Assembly: GCF_052117125.1 (NCBI RefSeq)
Contig: NZ_JBQKJT010000011.1
Coordinates: forward strand, 62,001 to 126,000
Direction: 5' to 3'
DNA length: 64,000 bases
Source: Avoscillospira_A sp052117125
Lineage (GTDB): Bacteria > Bacillota > Clostridia > Oscillospirales > Oscillospiraceae
Each line of letters starts with the position of its first letter. The first letter of the stretch is position 1. Positions 1-7,057 of the stretch are shown here, in pieces. Both the position numbers and the translations under genes were made by a program. The notes below the pieces were generated by a model that was given only the letters and a program-made list of their open reading frames with translations, searched no databases and had not been told where the DNA came from.

Positions 1-702
1 GAGGCTCTGGGCATCACCTTGGAAGAATTGCCGGATTGGCAGTGCTGCGGCGCGGTCTATCCCCAGGCAAAAGACGAGATTGCAACCAAGCTGTCGTCCA
101 TTCGGTCCCTGGCTTCGGCCAGGGACTTGGGCCACAGTCTGGTCACAGTTTGCTCCGCGTGTCATCACGTGATCAAGCGCGTGAATCATGACATGCAGAC
201 CGATGAGGACATTGTCCTCCGGGCCAATAATTATCTACAGCTGGATACCCCCTACCATGGGGAGACGAAAGTCCTGCATTATCTGGAAGTTCTGCGGGAC
301 GAATTGGGATTCGACGAACTGGCCAAACGGGTCAAGAATCCCCTGACGGGCCGGAAAATCGGCGCCTATTATGGCTGTCTGCTGCTGCGTCCCAGCGGCG
401 AAATGCAGTTCGATAACCCCGAGAAGCCCACCATTCTGGAGGACTTTATCCGGGCCATTGGTGCAGAACCTGTCATCTACGCCAACCGTAACGAGTGTTG
501 CGGCGGCTACATTACCTTGGAAAACAAGCCTCTGGCGGTCAAGAAGGCCAGTGCCGTGACGGCGTCGGCCAAGGCCAACGGAGCCGAATGTCTCATTACG
601 GCTTGTCCCCTGTGTCTCTACAACCTGAAAGAGAACGCCGAGGGGGATATGCCCATCTATTACTTCACCGAGCTTCTGGCCGAAGCCCTCGGTGTGAACT
701 AA
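1..702 (+). CDS. hdrB: Heterodisulfide reductase subunit B (HdrB), 5' end outside window
   Basis: The reading frame is open from base 1, so the N-terminus (probably some 50 residues) lies upstream. HdrB carries the disulfide-reducing site in two cysteine-rich CCG domains that bind two non-cubane [4Fe-4S] clusters. The remainder of domain 1 is visible (CCG followed by CSACHH), and domain 2 is complete: a lone Cys in YYGCLL, then ECCGGY, then CPLCLYN, the C...CC...CxxC spacing of catalytic HdrB. It is followed 13 bases later by hdrC, and an AAGGAGGT ribosome site overlaps its stop region. Family assignment is firm. The physiological disulfide (or other acceptor) in a bacterium without coenzyme M/B is unknown. 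Confidence 0.93.
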   Translation, partial: EALGITLEELPDWQCCGAVYPQAKDEIATKLSSIRSLASARDLGHSLVTVCSACHHVIKRVNHDMQTDEDIVLRANNYLQLDTPYHGETKVLHYLEVLRDELGFDELAKRVKNPLTGRKIGAYYGCLLLRPSGEMQFDNPEKPTILEDFIRAIGAEPVIYANRNECCGGYITLENKPLAVKKASAVTASAKANGAECLITACPLCLYNLKENAEGDMPIYYFTELLAEALGVN

Positions 703-715
703 AGGAGGTGGCGTC

Positions 716-1111
716 ATGCAGAAAAATCAGGAACTGGAGTTGACCGCCACCATCAAACGCATTAGCGGCGTCAATCCAAAGCTGTGCATGAAGTGCGGTA
801 AATGTACCGCCACTTGCCCGGCCTTTGACGAAATGGACTACCATCCCCATCAGTTTGTCGATCTGGTCGATAAGGGGCAGATTGAAAAGCTGATGAACTC
901 CAAAGGCATCTGGAATTGTCTCTCCTGTTTTGCCTGTTTGGAGCGCTGTCCGAGAATGGTGGAGCCTGCCAAGCTCATTGAGGCCGTCCGTCTGGCGGTG
1001 ATCCGTCAGCAGGGCCAGAACCATCTCAAACCCGAACAGATTCCGGAGCTGCTCGATGAGAACCTGCCCCAGCAGGCCATCACCAGTGCCTTCCGGAAAT
1101 ACGCGAAGTAA
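716..1111 (+). CDS. hdrC: Heterodisulfide reductase subunit C (HdrC)
   Basis: A 131-residue ferredoxin-like subunit that would wire electrons from HdrA to HdrB. Two cubane [4Fe-4S] motifs are visible: CMKCGKCTATCP near residue 23 and CLSCFACLERCP near residue 66, separated by a helical segment typical of HdrC. It has no membrane segment, so it belongs to the soluble HdrABC type rather than the membrane HdrDE type. The start ATG follows AAGGAGGTGGCG by five bases. It lies between hdrB and hdrA with gaps of 13 and 15 bases, so the three are surely co-transcribed. Confidence 0.94.
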   Translation: MQKNQELELTATIKRISGVNPKLCMKCGKCTATCPAFDEMDYHPHQFVDLVDKGQIEKLMNSKGIWNCLSCFACLERCPRMVEPAKLIEAVRLAVIRQQGQNHLKPEQIPELLDENLPQQAITSAFRKYAK

Positions 1112-1126
1112 GGGGAGGACAACGGA

Positions 1127-3115
1127 ATGCAAAAAATCGGCGTATTCGTCTGTTGGTGTGGTACCAACATCGCCGCCACGGTAGATGTGAAGGCCGTGGC
1201 AGAGGCTCTTGGCAAGGAGCCTGGCGTGGTATTTGCCACAGACTATCAATATATGTGCTCCCAGGCGGGCCAGGATATGATCCGCGACGCCATTCAAGAG
1301 CATAACCTGGGCGGCGTGGTCATCTGCTCCTGCTCGCCCCGCATGCACGAGACCACCTTCCGCAAGACGGCAGAAAAGGCCGGCCTCAATCCCTATATGG
1401 TGGAGATTGCAAACATCCGTGAGCAATGTTCCTGGATTCACAAGGATATGCCCACTGCCACGGAAAAAGCCATTATCCTGGGCCGGGCCGCTATTGCCAA
1501 AGTGCATTTGAATGCTCCCCTGACAGCGGGCGAAAGTCCTGTCACCAAGCGGGCTCTGGTCATTGGCGGCGGTATCGCCGGTATCCAGACGGCTCTGGAT
1601 ATTGCCGACGCCGGGTTCCCCGTGGATATCGTGGAGAAGAAGCCCACCATCGGCGGCAAGATGACGCAGATCGACAAGACGTTCCCGACACTGGACTGCG
1701 CCGCCTGTATTTTGACTCCCAAGATGGTGGAGGCCGCCCAGAACGAGAATATCCGCATCTTCTCCTACTCGGAGGTGGATTCCGTCAAGGGCTTTGTGGG
1801 CAACTTCCACGCCACCATCCGCCGCAAGGCCCGCTATGTCAAGGAGGACGTCTGCACCGGCTGCGGCCTGTGTACCGAAAAATGTCCCCAGAAGAAAGTT
1901 CCCAACGAGTTCAACTTGGGTCTGGACAACCGTCGGGCCATCTACATCCCCTTTGCCCAGGCGGTGCCCAAGGTGGCTACCATCGACCCCAACTACTGCA
2001 CCATGCTCAAAAGCGGCAAGTGCGGCGTCTGCGCCAAGGTCTGTACGGCCGGCGCCATTGACTATAAGCAGCAGGACGAGTTCATCGAAGAGGATTACGG
2101 CGCGATTGTTGTGGCTACAGGCTTCAATCCCATCAAGCTGGACCGCTACGATGAGTATGCCTATTCCCAGAGCCCCGATGTGGTGACGTCTCTGGAGTTC
2201 GAGCGCCTCATGAATGCTGCCGGTCCTACTGCCGGTACGCTGCTGCGCCCCTCTGATGGCGAACATCCCCATACGCTGGTTTTTGTCCAGTGCGTCGGCT
2301 CCCGTGAGACGAGAGACTGCGGCAAGCCCTACTGCTCCAAAATCTGCTGCATGTATACGGCCAAGCACGCCATGTTGTGCAGAGAAAAATACCCCGATAC
2401 GGAGGTCTATGTATTTTATATTGACGTCCGTACCCCCGGTAAAAACTTCGATGAATTCTATCGCAGGGCCGTGGAGGAATACGGCGTCCACTATATCAAA
2501 GGTATGGTGGGCAAGGTGGTTCCTGAAAACGGCAAGCTGAAGGTCCAGGCGTCGGATTTGCTGAGCAATGAACAAATCCATATCGATGCCGATATGGTCA
2601 TCCTGGCCGCGGCGATTGAACCCGACGAGAGCGCCCGCTCCATTGCCACCATGCTGACGGCCTCCATGGACACCAACGACTTCTTCACCGAGGCCCATCC
2701 CAAGCTGCGTCCCGTGGAGAGCCCCACCGCCGGTATTTTCCTGTCCGGTGTCTGCCAGGGCCCCAAGGATATCCCCGAGACCGTGGCCCAGGCCGGTGCT
2801 GCCGCCTCCAAGGTCATCGGCCTGCTGGCAAAAGACCATCTGATGTGCAATCCCTGTGTGGCGGAGGCCAACGAGCTTATGTGCAACGGCTGCTCCAGCT
2901 GTGAAAAGGTCTGTCCCTACGGTGCCATCACCTATAGTGATAAAGAGTTCCCCGGACCCAACCGCACCCGGGTGCTGCGCCGGGTGGCGTCGGTCAATCC
3001 GGCGGTCTGCCAGGGCTGCGGCGCTTGTACGGTGGCCTGTCCCAGCGGCGCCATGGACCTGAAGGGATTCTCGACAAGCCAGATCATGGCGGAGGTGGAT
3101 GCCATATGCAAGTAA
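1127..3115 (+). CDS. hdrA: Heterodisulfide reductase subunit A (HdrA), FAD and multiple [4Fe-4S]
   Basis: A 662-residue full-length HdrA, the FAD subunit at which electron bifurcation occurs in characterised HdrA complexes. Visible in order are an N-terminal cysteine-containing domain (VCWCGTN; CSCSPRMHE), the FAD dinucleotide-binding motif GGGIAGIQTALDIADAG near residue 150, the HdrA signature region TLDCAACILTPKM, a [4Fe-4S] motif CTGCGLCTEKCP, CGVCAKVC, and two C-terminal ferredoxin motifs, CNGCSSCEKVCP and CQGCGACTVACP. All cluster cysteines are encoded by normal codons, with no in-frame TGA. The following MvhD-like gene begins inside its last codons. Bifurcation in this organism is inferred from the family, not shown by sequence. 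Confidence 0.95.
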   Translation: MQKIGVFVCWCGTNIAATVDVKAVAEALGKEPGVVFATDYQYMCSQAGQDMIRDAIQEHNLGGVVICSCSPRMHETTFRKTAEKAGLNPYMVEIANIREQCSWIHKDMPTATEKAIILGRAAIAKVHLNAPLTAGESPVTKRALVIGGGIAGIQTALDIADAGFPVDIVEKKPTIGGKMTQIDKTFPTLDCAACILTPKMVEAAQNENIRIFSYSEVDSVKGFVGNFHATIRRKARYVKEDVCTGCGLCTEKCPQKKVPNEFNLGLDNRRAIYIPFAQAVPKVATIDPNYCTMLKSGKCGVCAKVCTAGAIDYKQQDEFIEEDYGAIVVATGFNPIKLDRYDEYAYSQSPDVVTSLEFERLMNAAGPTAGTLLRPSDGEHPHTLVFVQCVGSRETRDCGKPYCSKICCMYTAKHAMLCREKYPDTEVYVFYIDVRTPGKNFDEFYRRAVEEYGVHYIKGMVGKVVPENGKLKVQASDLLSNEQIHIDADMVILAAAIEPDESARSIATMLTASMDTNDFFTEAHPKLRPVESPTAGIFLSGVCQGPKDIPETVAQAGAAASKVIGLLAKDHLMCNPCVAEANELMCNGCSSCEKVCPYGAITYSDKEFPGPNRTRVLRRVASVNPAVCQGCGACTVACPSGAMDLKGFSTSQIMAEVDAICK

Positions 3116-3543
3116 ACAATGAATTCAAGCCCACCATTGTGGCATTCTGCTGCAACTGGTGTTCCTATGCCGGTGCTGACCTGTCGGGCACCAACCGCCT
3201 GAACTATCCGGCCAATGTGAAAATCATCCGCGTACCCTGCTCCTGCCGTGTCAATCCTATGTTTATCCTGCGGGCGTTCCAGCGGGGAGCCGACGGCGTG
3301 ATCATCTGCGGCTGTCACCCCGGCGACTGCCACTACACCACCGGTAACTACTACGCCCGCCGCCGTATGACGCTGCTGTTCTCCATGCTGGATTACCTGG
3401 GCATCGAGAAGGGCCGTACCCGTGTGGAATGGGTCTCCGCCGCCGAAGGCGCGAAGTTTGCCGCCACCATGAACGAGTTTGTGGAGACGGTGACCAAGCT
3501 GGGCGAGAACAAGAGACTGGAGGACCTGAGATGCAAGAACTGA
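3106..3543 (+). CDS. flxD: MvhD/FlxD-like [2Fe-2S] protein linking Flx and HdrA
   Basis: A 145-residue MvhD-family protein that hands electrons from an input module to HdrA. The N-terminal cysteines CCNWCSYAGAD (residues 15-19) and the later CSCR and CGCHPGDCHY motifs are the expected cluster ligands. The start is ATG at 3106, 10 bases inside hdrA, because GGAGGT lies just upstream at 3091-3096; in-frame starts further upstream would overlap hdrA deeply. In methanogens MvhD accepts electrons from hydrogenase. Here no hydrogenase gene is adjacent and the next genes encode an NAD(P)H-type input, so FlxD, as described in Desulfovibrio, is the better name. Confidence 0.9.
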   Translation: MQVNNEFKPTIVAFCCNWCSYAGADLSGTNRLNYPANVKIIRVPCSCRVNPMFILRAFQRGADGVIICGCHPGDCHYTTGNYYARRRMTLLFSMLDYLGIEKGRTRVEWVSAAEGAKFAATMNEFVETVTKLGENKRLEDLRCKN

Positions 3544-4511
3544 TCAAAGCAAAGGCCATCGAGCTGCTGGAAAACGGCACGGTGGATCGGGTCCTGGGCT
3601 GGAAAGCCGGTGAATTCTTCTACGATCTGACCCCGGCTGTGTTCACGAGCCGGGAAGAAATCGAAAAGGACTTCGTCTACTCTGTGTTCTCCGGCGCGAA
3701 CCTCTCCAAGTATCTCATTAAAGAGAGCCGCAAGGACGGCAAGGTGGCGGCGTTTCTGAAGCCCTGCGATACCTACTCGTTCAATCAACTTTTGAAAGAG
3801 CACCGCATTTGGCGGGATCATGTGTATGTGGTGGGTATCGCCTGTGACGGTATGTGTGACATGGAGAAAATCCGTGCCGCCGGAGCGAAAGGCGTTCTAA
3901 GCGTGGAGCGGGACGGCGATACCCTGAAAATCGAGACCCTCTACGGCCCCATGACCATGACCAAGGCGGATGCCGAGGCGGAGCGCTGTGTCTGCTGCAA
4001 AAGCCGCAAGCTGGTGGCCTATGACGAGAAAATCGGCGAGGACGGCGATGTGATTGAGAACTCCGGCCGCTTCGATATGGTTGCCAAGCTGGAGGCCATG
4101 ACCCCCGATGAGCGGTACGCGTTCTGGCAGGGGGAGCTGAGCAAGTGCATCCGCTGCAATGCCTGCCGCGACGTCTGCCCCGCCTGTACCTGTGAGAAGT
4201 GCGTCTTTGACAATCCCAAATCCGGCATTGCCCAAAAGGCCGCCGTCAACAGCTTTGAAGAGAGCATGTACCACATTATCCGGGCGTTTCATGTGGCATC
4301 CCGCTGTACCGACTGTGGCGAATGTTCCCGGGTCTGCCCCCAGAACATCCCCCTGCACCTGCTGAACCGGAAGTTTATCAAGGATATCAATGAGCTGTAT
4401 GGTGAGTACCAGTCCGGTGCGGACCTGGAGACGCGGCCCCCGCTGATGAACTTCACCCAGGAGGACTGCGAGCCCTCCGTGGTCTATGAGAGAGGAGGGA
4501 AACAGGCATGA
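3531..4511 (+). CDS. flxC: FlxC-like iron-sulfur protein (FrhB-like N-terminus, two [4Fe-4S] clusters)
   Basis: A 326-residue protein. The first ~130 residues resemble the beta-subunit (FrhB/FdhB-like) domain of F420 hydrogenase relatives, including FLKPCDTYSF and GIACDGMCDME. A CVCCKSRK motif follows near residue 155, and the C-terminal half has CIRCNACRDVCPACTCEKC and CTDCGECSRVCPQNIP. It probably relays electrons between the flavoprotein FlxA and FlxD/HdrA. The ATG at 3531 lies inside the flxD end and follows GGAGG at 3519-3523. It overlaps flxB by four bases. Assignment to FlxC rather than FlxB rests on gene order and the AsrA-like character of the next gene, so the letter is less sure than the role. 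Confidence 0.8.
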   Translation: MQELIKAKAIELLENGTVDRVLGWKAGEFFYDLTPAVFTSREEIEKDFVYSVFSGANLSKYLIKESRKDGKVAAFLKPCDTYSFNQLLKEHRIWRDHVYVVGIACDGMCDMEKIRAAGAKGVLSVERDGDTLKIETLYGPMTMTKADAEAERCVCCKSRKLVAYDEKIGEDGDVIENSGRFDMVAKLEAMTPDERYAFWQGELSKCIRCNACRDVCPACTCEKCVFDNPKSGIAQKAAVNSFEESMYHIIRAFHVASRCTDCGECSRVCPQNIPLHLLNRKFIKDINELYGEYQSGADLETRPPLMNFTQEDCEPSVVYERGGKQA

Positions 4512-5527
4512 AGCAGCTGTCCCTGTCCAAATTGCATGAACTGTTTGCCGCCATGGCGGCCCAGCAGCAGCTGTACATTCCCGCCGACAAGGGGGGCCAG
4601 GCCCAGTTCCTGCCCTATGTGGACGGCATGGAGCTGACCCAATCCCTCAATACGGCCCGCAGCGCCAAGGACCTGTTCTTCCCTCAGACGGAAAATATCG
4701 TGGGTTTCCAGGTTAACGGTACAGAGATCACCATAGAGGATACCCGGGACCCCGGCGCGCCTTTCGTGGTCTTCGGCGTCCGGGCCTGCGACGCCAGAAG
4801 CTTTGAGATTCTCGACCGGGTGTTTCTCAGTGACCCGGTGGATACCTTCTATGAGACACGCCGCGCCAACGGCACCGTAGTGACATTGGCCTGCACCCGG
4901 CCCGAAGAGACCTGCTTCTGCGGCGTCTTCGGCATCGACCCGGCCAACCCCGGCGGCGATGTGGCTGCCTGGATGGCAGGGGAGAACCTGTATCTGTGCG
5001 CCAATACCGAAAAGGGCGAGAAGCTGCTGAGCAGTCTGCCGCTGCTGTCCGACTGCGATGGCAACACTGTGGAGACGGTCCAGGCGGAGATTCATGCCAT
5101 CACGGATAAGCTGCCCCTGAACAAGCTGGATTTGACCGGCTTTGACGGCGACCATCTGATGGAGCACTTCAACAATCCGGCCTGGTCCAAGCTGTCCGAA
5201 TCCTGCCTGGGCTGTGGTACCTGTACCTTTGTCTGTCCCACCTGCCAGTGCTACGACGTCCGGGACTTTGATACGGGCCACGGTGTCCGCCGGTTCCGCT
5301 GCTGGGACAGCTGTATGTACTCCGACTTTACCATGATGGCCCACGGTACCAACCGTCCGACGCAAAAGGAGCGGTTCCGCCAGCGGTTCATGCACAAGCT
5401 GGTGTACTTTCCGTCCAATAATGACGGTATTTATGGCTGCGTCGGCTGCGGCCGCTGCCTGGCCAAGTGCCCCATTTCCATGAACATCGTTAAAGTCGCT
5501 AAGACGCTGGGGGAGGGAACGAAATGA
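4508..5527 (+). CDS. flxB: FlxB-like 4Fe-4S protein (AsrA / sulfhydrogenase beta family)
   Basis: A 339-residue protein of the AsrA / sulfhydrogenase-beta family, predicted to pass electrons between the NAD(P)H flavoprotein and the Hdr side. The N-terminal two thirds contain the family segments FVVFGVRACDARSFEILD and CTRPEETCFCGVFG; the C-terminus has two ferredoxin motifs, CLGCGTCTFVCPTCQC and CVGCGRCLAKCPIS. The start ATG overlaps the stop of the upstream gene (ATGA), and the gene ends in another ATGA overlap with flxA, implying translational coupling. The family also includes anaerobic sulfite reductase subunit A, but no AsrC gene is present, so sulfite reduction is unlikely. Confidence 0.83.
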   Translation: MKQLSLSKLHELFAAMAAQQQLYIPADKGGQAQFLPYVDGMELTQSLNTARSAKDLFFPQTENIVGFQVNGTEITIEDTRDPGAPFVVFGVRACDARSFEILDRVFLSDPVDTFYETRRANGTVVTLACTRPEETCFCGVFGIDPANPGGDVAAWMAGENLYLCANTEKGEKLLSSLPLLSDCDGNTVETVQAEIHAITDKLPLNKLDLTGFDGDHLMEHFNNPAWSKLSESCLGCGTCTFVCPTCQCYDVRDFDTGHGVRRFRCWDSCMYSDFTMMAHGTNRPTQKERFRQRFMHKLVYFPSNNDGIYGCVGCGRCLAKCPISMNIVKVAKTLGEGTK

Positions 5528-6357
5528 CAATGAGAAAGGACCCTCTGATCCCCATGATCGGCGTGGTCACCGACATTCGTATGGACACGCCGGACGTCAA
5601 GACCTTCCGGGTGGTGGGCCTGGACGGCAAGAAGCCCTTTGAGCATATCCCCGGCCAGTGTGCCATGCTGTCCATGCCGGGCATCGGCGAGGCGCTGTTC
5701 TCCATCACCTCGTCACCCACCAATGAGGACTATCTGGAATTCTCCATCAAAAAGTGCGGCTGTGTCACCACCTGGCTCCATGAGATGGAGCCGGGCCGTC
5801 AGGTAACCCTCCGCGGCCCCTATGGCAATGGCTTCCCGGTGGATACGGAGTTAAGGGGCAAGGACCTGCTGATCATTGCCGGCGGCATCGGTCTGGCGCC
5901 GGTCCGGTCTGTTATCAACTATGTCCGGGCGAACCGGGCCAACTACGGCACATTGGATATCGTCTACGGCTCCCGCAGCAAGGACGATCTGGTGGACTAC
6001 GCCGAAATCATTGACGAGTGGTGCAAGGAGGACGGTATCAATGTCCACCTGACCATCGACCGGGAGCAGGAGGGCTGGGACGGCCATGTGGGCTTCGTTC
6101 CCAATTACGTCAAGGAGCTGAACTTCGACACCTCCAAAACCGTGGTCATGTGCGGCCCTCCGATTATGATTAAATTCACCCTGGCGGGCCTGGAAGAATT
6201 GGGATTCCGGCGGGATCAGGTGTACACCACCTTTGAATTGAAAATGAAGTGTGCCCTGGGCAAGTGCGGTCGGTGCAACATCGGTGACAAGTATGTGTGC
6301 AAGGACGGTCCCGTCTTCCGCCTGGACCAGATGAGCGAACTGCCGGATGAATATTAA
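5524..6357 (+). CDS. flxA: FlxA-like FAD/NAD(P)H oxidoreductase with C-terminal [2Fe-2S] site
   Basis: A 277-residue ferredoxin-reductase-type flavoprotein that most likely oxidises NADH or NADPH and feeds the Hdr module. An FAD domain occupies the first ~100 residues (IPGQCAMLSMPG, SITSSP, LRGPYGNGFP), followed by the nucleotide-binding domain (IAGGIGLAPVRSVI, VMCGPPIMI). At the C-terminus CALGKCGRCNIG plus YVCKDGPVF form the dihydroorotate-dehydrogenase-B type [2Fe-2S] ligand set. AsrB and sulfhydrogenase gamma are the closest relatives. The start overlaps the flxB stop by four bases. The preference for NADH or NADPH cannot be judged by eye. Confidence 0.86.
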   Translation: MTMRKDPLIPMIGVVTDIRMDTPDVKTFRVVGLDGKKPFEHIPGQCAMLSMPGIGEALFSITSSPTNEDYLEFSIKKCGCVTTWLHEMEPGRQVTLRGPYGNGFPVDTELRGKDLLIIAGGIGLAPVRSVINYVRANRANYGTLDIVYGSRSKDDLVDYAEIIDEWCKEDGINVHLTIDREQEGWDGHVGFVPNYVKELNFDTSKTVVMCGPPIMIKFTLAGLEELGFRRDQVYTTFELKMKCALGKCGRCNIGDKYVCKDGPVFRLDQMSELPDEY

Positions 6358-6368
6358 GGAGAATTTCG

Positions 6369-7043
6369 ATGGAACAAATGGTTAACGTCTTCCTGTTCGG
6401 AAAGAAATATGAAGTCCCGGAAAGCCTGACCATCATGGAGGCCATGGAGTATTCCGGCTACCAGCTGGTGCGGGGCTGCGGCTGCCGCAACGGCTTCTGC
6501 GGCGCCTGCGCCACCATCTACCGCATTGCCGGCGACCGGGAGCTGAAGGCGTGTCTCGCCTGCTCCACCAAGGTGGAGAACAATATGTACGTGGCCACTT
6601 TGCCGTATTTCCCCCTGGTCAAGGAGGTCTACGACATTGAGAAGATCAAGCCCACAGAGCAGATCATGATGCAGCTGTATCCGGAGATCTACGCCTGTGT
6701 CGGCTGCAATGCCTGCACCAAGGCTTGCTCTCAGGGCCTCAACGTCATGCAGTACATCGCCTATGCGCAGCGAGGCGAATATGAGAAGTGTGCCGAGGAG
6801 TCCTTCGACTGCGTCATGTGCGGCATCTGCTCCTCCCGCTGTCCCGCCGGCATCTCCCATCCCCAGGTGGCCATGCTGGCCCGCCGCCTCAACGGTAAGT
6901 ATCTGGCTCCCCACTGTGACCACTTGGATGATCGCATTCGGGAAATCGCCGAGGGCAAGTATGAGAAGCTCATTGAAGATCTCATGCAAAAGCCGCTCAG
7001 CGAGATCAAGGAGCTGTACAACAACCGTGAGATCGAGAAATAA
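6369..7043 (+). CDS. Fumarate-reductase-like iron-sulfur subunit (FrdB/TfrB-like)
   Basis: A 224-residue protein built like the iron-sulfur subunit of succinate dehydrogenase / fumarate reductase. The N-terminal ferredoxin half has CGCRNGFCGACAT and a later CLAC for one [2Fe-2S] cluster. The C-terminal half has CVGCNACTKACSQG and CVMCGICSSRCPAG, two tetra-cysteine motifs that would each hold a cubane cluster. GGAGAA precedes the ATG at 6369, eleven bases after flxA. The flavoprotein partner follows at 7058. No membrane-anchor gene is present, so the pair should be soluble and take electrons from the Hdr-Flx proteins rather than from quinone; that link is inferred from operon structure. Confidence 0.8.
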   Translation: MEQMVNVFLFGKKYEVPESLTIMEAMEYSGYQLVRGCGCRNGFCGACATIYRIAGDRELKACLACSTKVENNMYVATLPYFPLVKEVYDIEKIKPTEQIMMQLYPEIYACVGCNACTKACSQGLNVMQYIAYAQRGEYEKCAEESFDCVMCGICSSRCPAGISHPQVAMLARRLNGKYLAPHCDHLDDRIREIAEGKYEKLIEDLMQKPLSEIKELYNNREIEK

Positions 7044-7057
7044 GGAGGGAGCTTCCC

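Noticed and set aside
665..2839. 724-codon minus-strand open frame across hdrC-hdrA
   Set aside because: It is antisense to unmistakable hdr genes and its translation shows no domain; a shadow frame.
3531..6357. Anaerobic sulfite reductase AsrAB
   Set aside because: AsrA- and AsrB-like proteins are present but no AsrC siroheme subunit is encoded, and the setting with hdrABC-mvhD fits Flx proteins.
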